NCBI GenBank assembly: GCA_002254845.1
Contig: NKPT01000011.1
Coordinates: 1-64,000, forward strand
Direction of reading: 5' to 3'
Length of the DNA: 64,000 bases
Source: Chloracidobacterium sp. CP2_5A
GTDB lineage: Bacteria; Acidobacteriota; Blastocatellia; Chloracidobacteriales; Chloracidobacteriaceae
In this document: positions 7,997 to 15,861 of the stretch, one piece after another
Layout of the letters: the number at the start of each line of letters is the position of its first letter
Numbering within the stretch: the first letter of the stretch is position 1
Notes under the pieces: model-generated
Database searches by the model: none
Seen by the model: the letters and a program-made list of their open reading frames with translations, nothing else
Told to the model about the DNA's origin: nothing
Made by a program: the position numbers and the translations under genes

Positions 7997-9726
7997 CACT
8001 GCCCTCCCAGCTTGGGATCCGCCGCCACCCGAAAGCCCAACCGATTATTGGTGAAATCAGGCTTCTGGGGAAAGCGAAACGTCACGCCTTCGTTTGGGTT
8101 CTCGCGGTCATCCCGGCCGCGGAAGATGCGCAGGTCGGGATTGGGGGCGAAGCCTTTTCCGCCGGGATAGACCGTGAGACTGTCGGCGGTCCACTCCAGG
8201 AAGCCGGCGTCGAGCAAGTCGCTCACGCCCTTGCGATCTCGCTGGCGAGCGAGATACTCCCACTCAAACTCCTTGATGAGGCGATACCTCGCGCCAGTCT
8301 CTTTCGAGAGCCACTGACAATAAGCGTCCGCATCATCCCAGCTCACGCCGGTCACGGGCTTGTCCAAATCGCTCGCCGGCGGCGACGAGCCGTTCCAGCC
8401 CGCCGGCGCCCGGCGCTTTGTCCGCTTGACAAACTCGGCATACTGCCCATTGGTAATCAGGGTCTGCGATACGCGAAAAGGCGCGATGGTCGTTTTGAAC
8501 TCCGGCACGGACAGCTTATCGCCACGGTTGGTGCCGAGCGTCGTTTCGCCGCCTGGAAACAGCGCCAGCCGCGGCAGGGCGGCGGACGGGAGCGCGGCGC
8601 CGGTCGCGGCAGCCTTGCCGTTGAGCGCCGCGCTGATCTGCGGATAGAAAAACCACCCAGCCGCTCCCGCAACCATCACAACCAGCCCCGCGGCAATTGG
8701 CAAAACGCCCATCGAACGCTGCGTCAGCGTCACGGAGCCGCTCTGCAGGGTCAGCAACACCGGGCTGGTCATCCCCGTGACGGGGGAAAATCCGGGCGTG
8801 GTCGAGAGTCCGCCTGGCGGCGTCGTTCGGTCGCGCAGGACGGCTTCCAGGGTCAGGCTTTTTTCGAGGGCTTCCAACTCGCGCTTCAGTTCCAGAGCCG
8901 AGGGCTGGCGCTGCTCCGGGAGCTTCGATAGGCCGCGCCCGATGATGTCGTCCAGCGCGGCGGGGATATCCGGTCGAACCTTGGAAATCGGCTTCGGCTC
9001 GGCCAAGATGACCGGCACGCTTGGCAACGCCCCGGCCAGCATCTCGTAAAGTATCAGGCTAATGGCGAAAATGTCCGTTCGCGGATCAATCGGCTGACCG
9101 AGCATTTGCTCCGGCGCCATGTACTTGGGCGTTCCCGGCGAGCCAATTCCCGGCCCCTCGCGCGTAAGGGTTTCAAACTTTTCGCCGCCTTCCGGCGCGA
9201 GCTTGGCAATGCCGAAGTCGAGCACGCGGGCCATGGCGCTGCCGTCCGGCAGGGTTTGCAAAATGATGTTTTCCGGCTTCAAGTCGCGGTGCACGATCCC
9301 CTGCGTATGCGCGGTGTGCAGACAGGCGCACATCTGGCGCGTCACCTCAAGGGCGAAGTCGAGCGGAACCTGACCAACCTCCCGACAGTGATCGCGCAGC
9401 GTCACGCCCTCGATGAACTCCATCACGATGTAGGGCAGCTGCTCCTCGCCAATGGCGCCGAAGTCCGTCACCATGACGATATTGGGGTGGCTAATCCGGG
9501 CGAGAGCCTCTGCCTCGCGCTTGAAGCGCGCCAGCCGATTTTGGCGCTCGGCGGCGTCGCGGGCGACATCGAACAGCATGACCTTCAAAGCGAAGGTTTT
9601 CTTGAGCTGAAGGTGCGTGACGCGAAAGACCTTCCCCATCCCGCCCTGGCCAAGCAACGCGTCGAGGCGGTATTTCCCATCAATGACAGCGCCAAGTTCG
9701 AGCAGGTTCGCGGTTTCGACATTCAT
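7996..9726 (-). CDS. Ser/Thr kinase fused to a degenerate FGE-sulfatase domain
   Basis: 576 residues in three parts. The kinase domain (about 19-290) is intact: LGQGGMGKVF, K48 in ALKV, HRDLKPEN at 146-153, DFG at 169-171, GTPKYMAPEQ. A membrane helix lies at about 340-360. The external C-terminal part (about 388-570) resembles formylglycine-generating enzyme/SUMF1 modules: LALFPGGETTLGTN, NGQYAEF, VTGVSWDDADAYCQWLS, FEWEYLAR and a final NRLGFRVA. Its only cysteine is C469, in the structural AYCQWL motif. The paired active-site cysteines of FGE are absent, so it is more likely a sensory ligand-binding module than an enzyme. The gene is divergent from the TPR gene. Confidence 0.92.
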   Translation of the reverse strand: MNVETANLLELGAVIDGKYRLDALLGQGGMGKVFRVTHLQLKKTFALKVMLFDVARDAAERQNRLARFKREAEALARISHPNIVMVTDFGAIGEEQLPYIVMEFIEGVTLRDHCREVGQVPLDFALEVTRQMCACLHTAHTQGIVHRDLKPENIILQTLPDGSAMARVLDFGIAKLAPEGGEKFETLTREGPGIGSPGTPKYMAPEQMLGQPIDPRTDIFAISLILYEMLAGALPSVPVILAEPKPISKVRPDIPAALDDIIGRGLSKLPEQRQPSALELKRELEALEKSLTLEAVLRDRTTPPGGLSTTPGFSPVTGMTSPVLLTLQSGSVTLTQRSMGVLPIAAGLVVMVAGAAGWFFYPQISAALNGKAAATGAALPSAALPRLALFPGGETTLGTNRGDKLSVPEFKTTIAPFRVSQTLITNGQYAEFVKRTKRRAPAGWNGSSPPASDLDKPVTGVSWDDADAYCQWLSKETGARYRLIKEFEWEYLARQRDRKGVSDLLDAGFLEWTADSLTVYPGGKGFAPNPDLRIFRGRDDRENPNEGVTFRFPQKPDFTNNRLGFRVAADPKLGGQ

Positions 9727-9773
9727 ACCGGAGCAACGCGCCTGAATCCGACCAGCCGAGTTAGGGGCGCCGC

Positions 9774-9802
9774 TTGTAGCCCCAATCCTTGCCGACTATA
9801 TT
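9774..9802 (+). promoter_or_regulatory. Candidate sigma70-type promoter of the TPR gene
   Basis: TTGTAG (9774-9779), a 17-base spacer and TATATT (9797-9802) would start transcription near 9809. That supports ATG 9846 and excludes the in-frame ATG at 9789, which lies upstream of the -10 element. Prediction by eye only. Confidence 0.45.
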
Positions 9803-9845
9803 GCACTCCGGGGCTGAAAAACAACGTCCGAGCCAAAAGCTTTCC

Positions 9846-11357
9846 ATGCTTCGACGCCGACTCGCCGCGCAGGCGATAACATCGCTATCCATTCTGGCGT
9901 TGGCGGCGACCAACGGATCCTCCCGCTTGTGGGCGACGGTCGCGGCGACGCGACTTGGCCCTCAGCAGCCGCGCTCGCTACGCATTGATCCGACGGCCGA
10001 GCGCCCGCGCCCGAATTCCCTGCGAATCGACCCGACCATCGGCGCGCGCGCCTCGGCGCTGCGGATCGTGCCGGCCGAAGTCGGGCAAAAGCGCGGCATC
10101 CAGCAGGTTGGCGAAGCCGTCGCCCGCTCGGAACGCCAGCCCATTGGCGCCCCTAAGCGCCAGCCGACGCTCGCCGAGCGCGCCGACGCGCTCGCGGCCC
10201 AGGGGCGGTACCGGGAGGCGATTTCTCTTTATCAGCAAGCCGTGCAAGCCAATCCTAAAGCGGCGGAGGCGCTGGCCGGGTGGGGGCGGGCGCTGCTGGA
10301 AATCGGCGATGAAGCCGCGGCGCGAGACAAGTTTCTAGCCGCGCTTGAGCTTGCCCCCAAGGACGCGGCCGCGCAGGTCAATCTAGGGGTGGCTTACTAC
10401 CGCGCGGGCGACATTGCGCGCGCCGTCCAGGCTTACCAAGCCGCGCTTGACATCAACCCCAAGCTAGCCAACGCGCACTTCAACCTCGCCCTGGCGCAGG
10501 CTCGCCAGGGTCAACTAACGGCCGCGGCCGCCAGCTACCGAGCCGCCGCGACGCTTCAGCCGCGGTTCCGCGAGGCGCTGAACAATTTGGGGCTGATCCA
10601 GGAAACGCTCGGCGACCTGCCGGCCGCTGAGCAGGCGTTTCGCGCCGCGATTGGCAACGACCAGGCCGGCTATGCGCTGGCGCGCTACAACTTGGGTCGC
10701 CTCTACGAAAAGCAAGCCGATTACGACCGCGCCATCGCTGAGTTCCAGATCGCCATCCGGCAACAGCCCGTCTTTCCGGAGGCCTACCTCAACCTAGGCA
10801 ACGTCCGGCTGGTGCGCAGCCAGCTCAAGGAAACCAACGAGCTCGACGCGGCCATCGCCGCCTTCCGGCAAGCCATCGCCCAGCGTCAAGGCCTCTATCC
10901 GCTGGCGCATGAAAACCTGGCCATCGCGCTGACCTTCAAAGGCGAGAAAAGCGCGGCCCTGGCGGCCTATCGCATCGCCTTTGACCAGTATGAAGGCGCT
11001 TCAGCGGATACTTTTCAAAACCTGCTGACGACCCTCAACGACGAAACCCAGTTTCTCATCGGCAACGAGCTAAGCCGCAGCGATAATCCCGGCAATCTCC
11101 GGCCGGCGACGGCGCTGGCCGCGAAACCCAGCCCCGACCGGCTGGCCGAGCTGCTGGAGCAATACGCCGAGCTGCCAGATGAACGCAAGGACTACCCGGA
11201 CGCCCGCTACTGCGCTGGGCGCGCCTACATTACGGTTGGGCAAGCCGAGGCGGCGCGCGCCGAGCTTCAGCGCAGCCTTGAACTCTCGAATGGCCGGGAT
11301 GAAAGCGCCAAGATCTGGCTTCGCGCCGTGGAAGACGCGATGGCGTCCGCGCCCTAG
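9846..11357 (+). CDS. Exported TPR-repeat protein
   Basis: About 503 residues. The N-terminus ([20 protein letters not shown]) reads as a signal peptide or membrane anchor. A linker contains three short repeats of the type (L)RIDPT/RIVP. The middle of the protein, about residues 120-400, is a chain of tetratricopeptide repeats with the usual W/G/Y/A/P spacing ([84 protein letters not shown]). TPR arrays are protein-binding scaffolds; no partner can be named. A final TPR-like unit lies near the C-terminus ([20 protein letters not shown]). It is probably periplasmic. Confidence 0.88.
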   Translation: MLRRRLAAQAITSLSILALAATNGSSRLWATVAATRLGPQQPRSLRIDPTAERPRPNSLRIDPTIGARASALRIVPAEVGQKRGIQQVGEAVARSERQPIGAPKRQPTLAERADALAAQGRYREAISLYQQAVQANPKAAEALAGWGRALLEIGDEAAARDKFLAALELAPKDAAAQVNLGVAYYRAGDIARAVQAYQAALDINPKLANAHFNLALAQARQGQLTAAAASYRAAATLQPRFREALNNLGLIQETLGDLPAAEQAFRAAIGNDQAGYALARYNLGRLYEKQADYDRAIAEFQIAIRQQPVFPEAYLNLGNVRLVRSQLKETNELDAAIAAFRQAIAQRQGLYPLAHENLAIALTFKGEKSAALAAYRIAFDQYEGASADTFQNLLTTLNDETQFLIGNELSRSDNPGNLRPATALAAKPSPDRLAELLEQYAELPDERKDYPDARYCAGRAYITVGQAEAARAELQRSLELSNGRDESAKIWLRAVEDAMASAP

Positions 11358-11527
11358 CCGCAAGCCAAGCGCGTCCAGCCAGTTTGACTCGCAGTCCAGT
11401 TGGCGTTAAAAGCTCTGCGGCGGAGCGCGGGCGCGCCGCCGGCGCCGCCCCAATGACGTCTCAGAGGTCGCGCTGTCCAGCAGCGCGGTCTAACCATTCC
11501 AATCCAAGCGACGCTCTCACAAGTCTC

Positions 11528-12835
11528 ATGCAAGTTAACACCGAGAAAGCCGGCCAAAGCCGTTCAGCCACCCTTTTTGAGCAAGCGAGCGCCTTGATTC
11601 CCGGTGGCGTCAACAGCCCGGTCCGCGCCTTTCGGGGCGTTGGCGGCACGCCAGTCTTCATTCGCTCCGCGCACGGCCCTTACATGACGGACGCGGACGG
11701 GAAGCGATATGTGGACTACATCGGCTCGTGGGGCCCGATGATTCTGGGCCATGCGCACCCGGAAGTGCTGGCCGCGATTCGGTCCGTCATCGAGCGCGGC
11801 ACGTCGTTCGGCGCGCCGACCGAGCTTGAAGTTGAAATCGCCGAGCTCATCGTCTCGCTCGTGCCGTCGGTCGAGAAGGTTCGCATGGTCAGCAGCGGCA
11901 CGGAAGCGACCATGGCCGCCATCCGCGTGGCGCGCGGCTTTACCGGACGGCGCAAAATCATCAAGTTCGTCGGCTGCTACCATGGCCACGGCGATGCGTT
12001 TCTGGTGAAGGCCGGATCAGGCGTCGCCACGCTGGGGCTGCCGGACAGCCCCGGCGTGCCGCTAGACGTCTCTCAACTCACTATTACTGTTCCGTATAAC
12101 GACTTAGCCGCGGTTGAAGCCGCCTTCGCGGCCTATCCTGACGACATCGCCGCCGTGATTGTCGAGCCGGTGGTCGGTAACATGGGGTGCGTCATTCCCA
12201 AGCCCGGCTACTTGCAGGGGCTGCGCGACCTGACGCGACAACATGGCGCGGTTCTCATTTTCGACGAAGTGATGACCGGCTTTCGGCTGGCGCGCGGCGG
12301 CGCGCAGGAGCTTTACGGCGTGACGCCCGATATGACTTGCCTTGGAAAAGTCATGGGCGGCGGCTTGCCGGCCGCCGCGTATGGCGGACGCGCCGACATT
12401 ATGGATTGCGTCGCGCCGGCTGGCCCCGTCTATCAAGCGGGCACGCTCTCCGGCAATCCGGTGGCGATGACGGCCGGGCTGACGACTTTGCGCTTGCTTC
12501 AGCAGCCGGGCGTTTACGAGACGCTGGAGCGGCAGGCCAAAAAAGTGTCCGAAGGTCTGCTAAAGCTCATTCACAAAGCGGGCCATGCGGCGACGCTCAA
12601 CCGGGTCGGCTCCATGTTCACGATCTTTTTCACCGCTGACGAAGTGACTGACTGGGATTCGGCTTCCAAGAGCGACACGGCGCTTTTCAGCCGGTTCTTC
12701 CACGCGATGCTGCGCGAGGGGGTTTACCTGCCGCCGTCCCAGTATGAAGCGGCTTTTATGGGCTTGGCGCATGTGGATGAAGTCGTCGAGGTGACGCTGG
12801 CGGCGGCGGAGCGCGCCCTCGACAAGCTGAGCTAG
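11528..12835 (+). CDS. hemL: Glutamate-1-semialdehyde 2,1-aminomutase
   Basis: A PLP enzyme that converts glutamate-1-semialdehyde to 5-aminolevulinate, the last step of the C5 route to haem and chlorophylls. The 435 residues begin at MQVNTEKAG and match the family length. Landmarks are [13 protein letters not shown] near the N-terminus, [45 protein letters not shown] and the PLP-lysine segment [18 protein letters not shown]. The frame is open back to 11384, but the extra 48 residues look non-coding. It is followed by a strong hairpin at 12869. Confidence 0.96.
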   Translation: MQVNTEKAGQSRSATLFEQASALIPGGVNSPVRAFRGVGGTPVFIRSAHGPYMTDADGKRYVDYIGSWGPMILGHAHPEVLAAIRSVIERGTSFGAPTELEVEIAELIVSLVPSVEKVRMVSSGTEATMAAIRVARGFTGRRKIIKFVGCYHGHGDAFLVKAGSGVATLGLPDSPGVPLDVSQLTITVPYNDLAAVEAAFAAYPDDIAAVIVEPVVGNMGCVIPKPGYLQGLRDLTRQHGAVLIFDEVMTGFRLARGGAQELYGVTPDMTCLGKVMGGGLPAAAYGGRADIMDCVAPAGPVYQAGTLSGNPVAMTAGLTTLRLLQQPGVYETLERQAKKVSEGLLKLIHKAGHAATLNRVGSMFTIFFTADEVTDWDSASKSDTALFSRFFHAMLREGVYLPPSQYEAAFMGLAHVDEVVEVTLAAAERALDKLS

Positions 12836-12868
12836 CCGTTTCCGTTTTGGCGTACCGTATCGCCCTAC

Positions 12869-12896
12869 GGCGGCTTGGCCAAGCAGGCCGCCTTTA
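12869..12896 (+). terminator. Rho-independent terminator or attenuator after hemL
   Basis: GGCGGCTTG (12869-12877) pairs with CAGGCCGCC (12884-12892) through nine base pairs with one G-T wobble and a six-base loop, then TTTATT follows. It lies 34 bases past the hemL stop and only 14 bases before the next start codon, so it could end hemL transcripts or act in the leader of the DUF3299 gene. Confidence 0.75.
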
Positions 12897-12905
12897 TTCC
12901 CGCCT

Positions 12906-13454
12906 ATGCCCCGACTTTCCGAGCAGATTCGCGCCCACGCGCCCTACCTTGGGTTGGGCGGGCTTCTCTTGCTGATGGTTATTGGCAGCCTGTTGGCCCC
13001 GCAGCCGACGGGTCGCCCGTCGGCCGACGGCCAGCGCCCGCTCGCGGTTGCGGGCGATGTCATTCGGCTGCGCTTCGACTACATCAAAAACGCCAATTAC
13101 GACTTCGACCCGCGGGCGGCCGAGCCGGCCCCGCCGCCGCCAGCGCTCCAAGCGCTTGATGGCAAGCAGGTCGAGATCGCCGGCTTCGCGCTACCGCTCT
13201 ACAGCCCGACCGGGCAAACCGAGTTCCTGCTGACGCAGTCCGCGAACGGCTGCTGCTTTGGCGCGCCGCCCCTGCTTCAGCACATGATTTTGGTGCGCGC
13301 CGGGCAGCTCAAGGTCAGCGGCTATGGCGAGCCAGTGCTGGCGCGGGGCGTTTTTTCAGTTGGACCCGAGCGAGAGGATGGCTACGTCACGAGCCTGCTG
13401 CGATTGCAGGCGACAGAAATTCGCAGCCTAGCCGATGACCGGGCGATTGAGTAG
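12906..13454 (+). CDS. DUF3299 family membrane-anchored protein
   Basis: 182 residues. One membrane segment lies near the N-terminus (YLGLGGLLLLMVIGSLLA, about 14-31), followed by an exported domain. The core resembles DUF3299: GKQVEIAGFALPLYS, then FLLTQSANGCCFGAPPLLQH with the conserved Cys-Cys pair, then VFSVG and YVTSLLRL. The role of the family is not established. It converges on a Fur-family gene 33 bases away, which is suggestive of metal homeostasis, but the genes are not in one operon, so this is weak inference. A hairpin ends 14 bases upstream of the start. Confidence 0.8.
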   Translation: MPRLSEQIRAHAPYLGLGGLLLLMVIGSLLAPQPTGRPSADGQRPLAVAGDVIRLRFDYIKNANYDFDPRAAEPAPPPPALQALDGKQVEIAGFALPLYSPTGQTEFLLTQSANGCCFGAPPLLQHMILVRAGQLKVSGYGEPVLARGVFSVGPEREDGYVTSLLRLQATEIRSLADDRAIE

Positions 13455-13487
13455 TCGCGACTTGAAAAGCGGACCCTGAAAAGCGGC

Positions 13488-13928
13488 CTACGCCGAAATC
13501 GAGAGCGCGACGTGGCACTCGGCGCAGTAGCCATAGACCTCGAAGGCGTGCTTGACAACGGAAAACTGCTTGCGCAGCGCCTGCGTCATGAGCTTGGTTT
13601 CAATCGGGCACCAGTCCAGCCGGATGCTCTTTTGACAACTGAGGCAAATCGCGTAGTGCCGATGCTCGTTGCCCTGAAACTCGAACCGAGCCACATCCCG
13701 ATTCTGAAGGTTCGACTGATGAACCAGCCCGACATCGGTTAGCAGCGTCAGGTTGCGATACACGGTATCAAGGCTCACATGGGGATGCGCCTTGGTCACC
13801 TCGCGATGAACTTCCTGCGCGGTCAACGGGCGCGGCGACTCCATCAGGGTGCGTAGCACGACGGAACGCTGCGGCGTCATTTTCTGCCCGCGCTTCTTCA
13901 GCACGCTCAAAGCTTCGTCAAAGGTCAT
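13488..13928 (-). CDS. Fur-family metalloregulator
   Basis: A 146-residue DNA-binding repressor of the Fur/Zur/PerR family. The winged-helix half has the typical KMTPQRSVVLRTL, AQEVHREV and VSLDTVYRNLTLL (recognition helix). The dimerisation half has the metal-site segment NEHRHYAICLSC and two CxxC pairs (CLSC and CAEC) that would bind structural zinc. Sequence alone does not separate iron-, zinc- and peroxide-sensing members. It is separated from serC upstream by 143 bases, which may carry its own promoter. Confidence 0.93.
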   Translation of the reverse strand: MTFDEALSVLKKRGQKMTPQRSVVLRTLMESPRPLTAQEVHREVTKAHPHVSLDTVYRNLTLLTDVGLVHQSNLQNRDVARFEFQGNEHRHYAICLSCQKSIRLDWCPIETKLMTQALRKQFSVVKHAFEVYGYCAECHVALSISA

Positions 13929-14071
13929 CGCCCCCTCCGCGCCTGCGGCGCCGCGCCGGGCGCTTGAATTCAGAAGATTCTTGCTCGCGCAGCCTAAAGC
14001 GTCACGGGCAAGCCGTCAATGCGCAAGAAGTTGCGGCCGGCTGCCGCATCCCGCGGCGACGTTCCGCCAGA

Positions 14072-15154
14072 TTATCCGTGACAGCGAGCGAAATCGCGCA
14101 TGAAGTCAACCAGCGCGGCGACGCTTTCCAGCGGTAGCGCGTTATAAAGCGAGGCGCGAATGCCGCCGACCGACCGGTGCCCCGGCAGCCCTTCAAAGCC
14201 GTTGGCGGCCGCCTCCCGGAGAAAAGCCGTCTCAAGGCCCGGATTCGGAAGGCGGAAACAAACGTTCATCAGCGAGCGCGAGTCGCGCTGTGCCGTCCCG
14301 CGATAAAAGCCTCCGCTGTCAATGGCGGCATAGAGCTTGCTAGCCTTCTCGGCGTTCGCGGCCGCCACGGCCGCCAAGCCTCCCTGCGCCTCAAGATACT
14401 CCAGCGTCAGCCCGACCGCGTAGATCGCAAAGACCGGCGGCGTGTTATACAGCGACCGGTTTTGGACATGCGTCCGGTAGTCGAGCATGGTCGGCAATCC
14501 GTCCGGAATGCGCGCCAGCCAGTCCTCGCGGAGGATGACCAGCGTGACGCCCGCCGGCCCGGCGTTTTTCTGCGCGCCGGCGTACACAAGCGCGTACTTG
14601 CTCACGTCCAGCGGACGACTCAGAAAATCCGACGAGGCGTCGCAGACCAGCGGCGCGTCGCCGACTTCCGGCTCGGTCGCCCACTGGGTGCCGAAAATCG
14701 TGTTGTTCGACGTGAAGTGAACGTAAGCCGCCGTCGGATCAAGCTGAAGCTCCGCCGGCTTTGGAATGCGAGCGTAGCTTTCCTCTTTGGTCGTCGCGGC
14801 GATGTTGACCCGCCCGACCTTGCGCGCTTCCTCAACGGCCTTCTCCGACCAGCTCCCCGTCACGATGTAATCGGCGACGCCGTCCTTGGGCAGAAAGTTG
14901 AGCGGAATCATGCTGAACTGCAAACTCGCCCCGCCCTGCAAAAACAGGATGCGGTGCGTGTCGGGAACGCTCAGCAAGCGCCGCAGGCGGTCCTCCGCCT
15001 GCGTCAGGATGGACTCGAAGGCCTTCGAGCGATGGCTGATTTCCAAAACGGACATGCCGACGCCCGGCAGACTCAACATTTCCTCTCGAATGCGCTCCAA
15101 CACCGGGACGGGCAACACGCCTGGCCCGGCGTTGAAGTTGTGACAACGTTTCAT
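14072..15154 (-). CDS. serC: Phosphoserine aminotransferase
   Basis: A PLP-dependent transaminase that makes phosphoserine from 3-phosphohydroxypyruvate and may also serve vitamin B6 synthesis. The 360 residues match the family. The start MKRCHNFNAGPGVLPVPVL at 15154 is typical; the frame extends to 15202 but that part is not conserved and would cover a hairpin. Landmarks are MSVLEISHRSKAF, LFLQGGASLQFSMIPLNFL, the region CDASSDFLSRPLDVSKYAL, the lysine segment VYAGAQKNAGPAG, and a C-terminal GHRSVGGIRASLYNA. The neighbours do not belong to serine synthesis. Confidence 0.96.
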   Translation of the reverse strand: MKRCHNFNAGPGVLPVPVLERIREEMLSLPGVGMSVLEISHRSKAFESILTQAEDRLRRLLSVPDTHRILFLQGGASLQFSMIPLNFLPKDGVADYIVTGSWSEKAVEEARKVGRVNIAATTKEESYARIPKPAELQLDPTAAYVHFTSNNTIFGTQWATEPEVGDAPLVCDASSDFLSRPLDVSKYALVYAGAQKNAGPAGVTLVILREDWLARIPDGLPTMLDYRTHVQNRSLYNTPPVFAIYAVGLTLEYLEAQGGLAAVAAANAEKASKLYAAIDSGGFYRGTAQRDSRSLMNVCFRLPNPGLETAFLREAAANGFEGLPGHRSVGGIRASLYNALPLESVAALVDFMRDFARCHG

Positions 15155-15181
15155 CGGCTTTCCAAAACAGAGCGGGCTTAC

Positions 15182-15200
15182 GGCGCGGCGCTTCCGCGCC
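15182..15200 (-). terminator. Hairpin between the PAP2-like gene and serC
   Basis: GGCGCGG (15182-15188) and CCGCGCC (15194-15200) form a 7-bp GC stem with a 5-base loop, downstream of the PAP2-like gene and upstream of the serC start. It lacks a U-tract, so termination efficiency is uncertain. Confidence 0.35.
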
Positions 15201-15232
15201 AAGCTTGGGACGGCAACGGCGGCGCGCCGGCG

Positions 15233-15817
15233 TCAGCGGAATAAAAAGCTGATTTGGGCGGCGGTGGCGGTCAATCCCAGCGCCGTCCCGGCAATGACCT
15301 GTCCGACGGTGTGCTTTTTCATCACGACCCGCGAGGCGCACACCAACGGAATCAAGCTGAAGTAAGGTAGCACGGTCGCTCCAAGCTGGTAATAGAGCGC
15401 CACGAGCGGGCCGCTGATGCCAGTGGCATGAACGCTAATTTTCCAGTAGCGCGTAATCGCCAGAATCGCCGCCGTATTCACCGCGTAACAAAACATCAGC
15501 CCCTGCGCCAAGCGCGGCGCCTGAAACAGCTTCAGAAAAATGAAGCCGAAGGCGTAGCACAGAACGCCGAGGATGAACGGGCGCGTCCGCTGCTCGCGCC
15601 GATCTATGTTGACGTTCGTGATGAGGCCGCGCCGCTTCATCACCAGCAGCGCCGAAAGCGGCAAGCCGGCCGCGAAGACAATTGCCGTCATCGCCGCCAA
15701 GGTTTTGCTCGCCCCCTGATGATTGGCGTCAGTCGCAATGATGATCAGGAACGCCGCCACCGCATTGACAAGCGGATTGAAAACGTCGGACAGAATGCGC
15801 GACACCCACAGCTTCAT
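15233..15817 (-). CDS. PAP2-like membrane phosphatase-related protein
   Basis: About 194 residues with five or six hydrophobic segments (for example NAVAAFLIIIATD, TAIVFAAGLPLSALLVM, FILGVLCYAFGFIFLKLF). Two segments resemble the PAP2 lipid-phosphatase motifs: SVHATGISG (in place of PSGH) and RVVMKKHTVGQVIAG (the SRxxxxxHxxxD-type motif, with Q where Asp is usual). Because of these substitutions, activity is doubtful. Members of the family act on polyprenyl or phosphatidic acid phosphates. ATG 15817 is chosen; the frame is open to 15886, overlapping the peptidase gene upstream. Confidence 0.7.
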   Translation of the reverse strand: MKLWVSRILSDVFNPLVNAVAAFLIIIATDANHQGASKTLAAMTAIVFAAGLPLSALLVMKRRGLITNVNIDRREQRTRPFILGVLCYAFGFIFLKLFQAPRLAQGLMFCYAVNTAAILAITRYWKISVHATGISGPLVALYYQLGATVLPYFSLIPLVCASRVVMKKHTVGQVIAGTALGLTATAAQISFLFR

Positions 15818-15861
15818 GGACGCTAGATAATCACTCGCCTGTGAACGCGATGTAAAACGTT

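Noticed and set aside
14177..15244. Long plus-strand frame opposite serC
   Set aside because: It is antisense to a well-supported enzyme, is Arg-rich, and has no family features; high GC content makes long antisense frames common.
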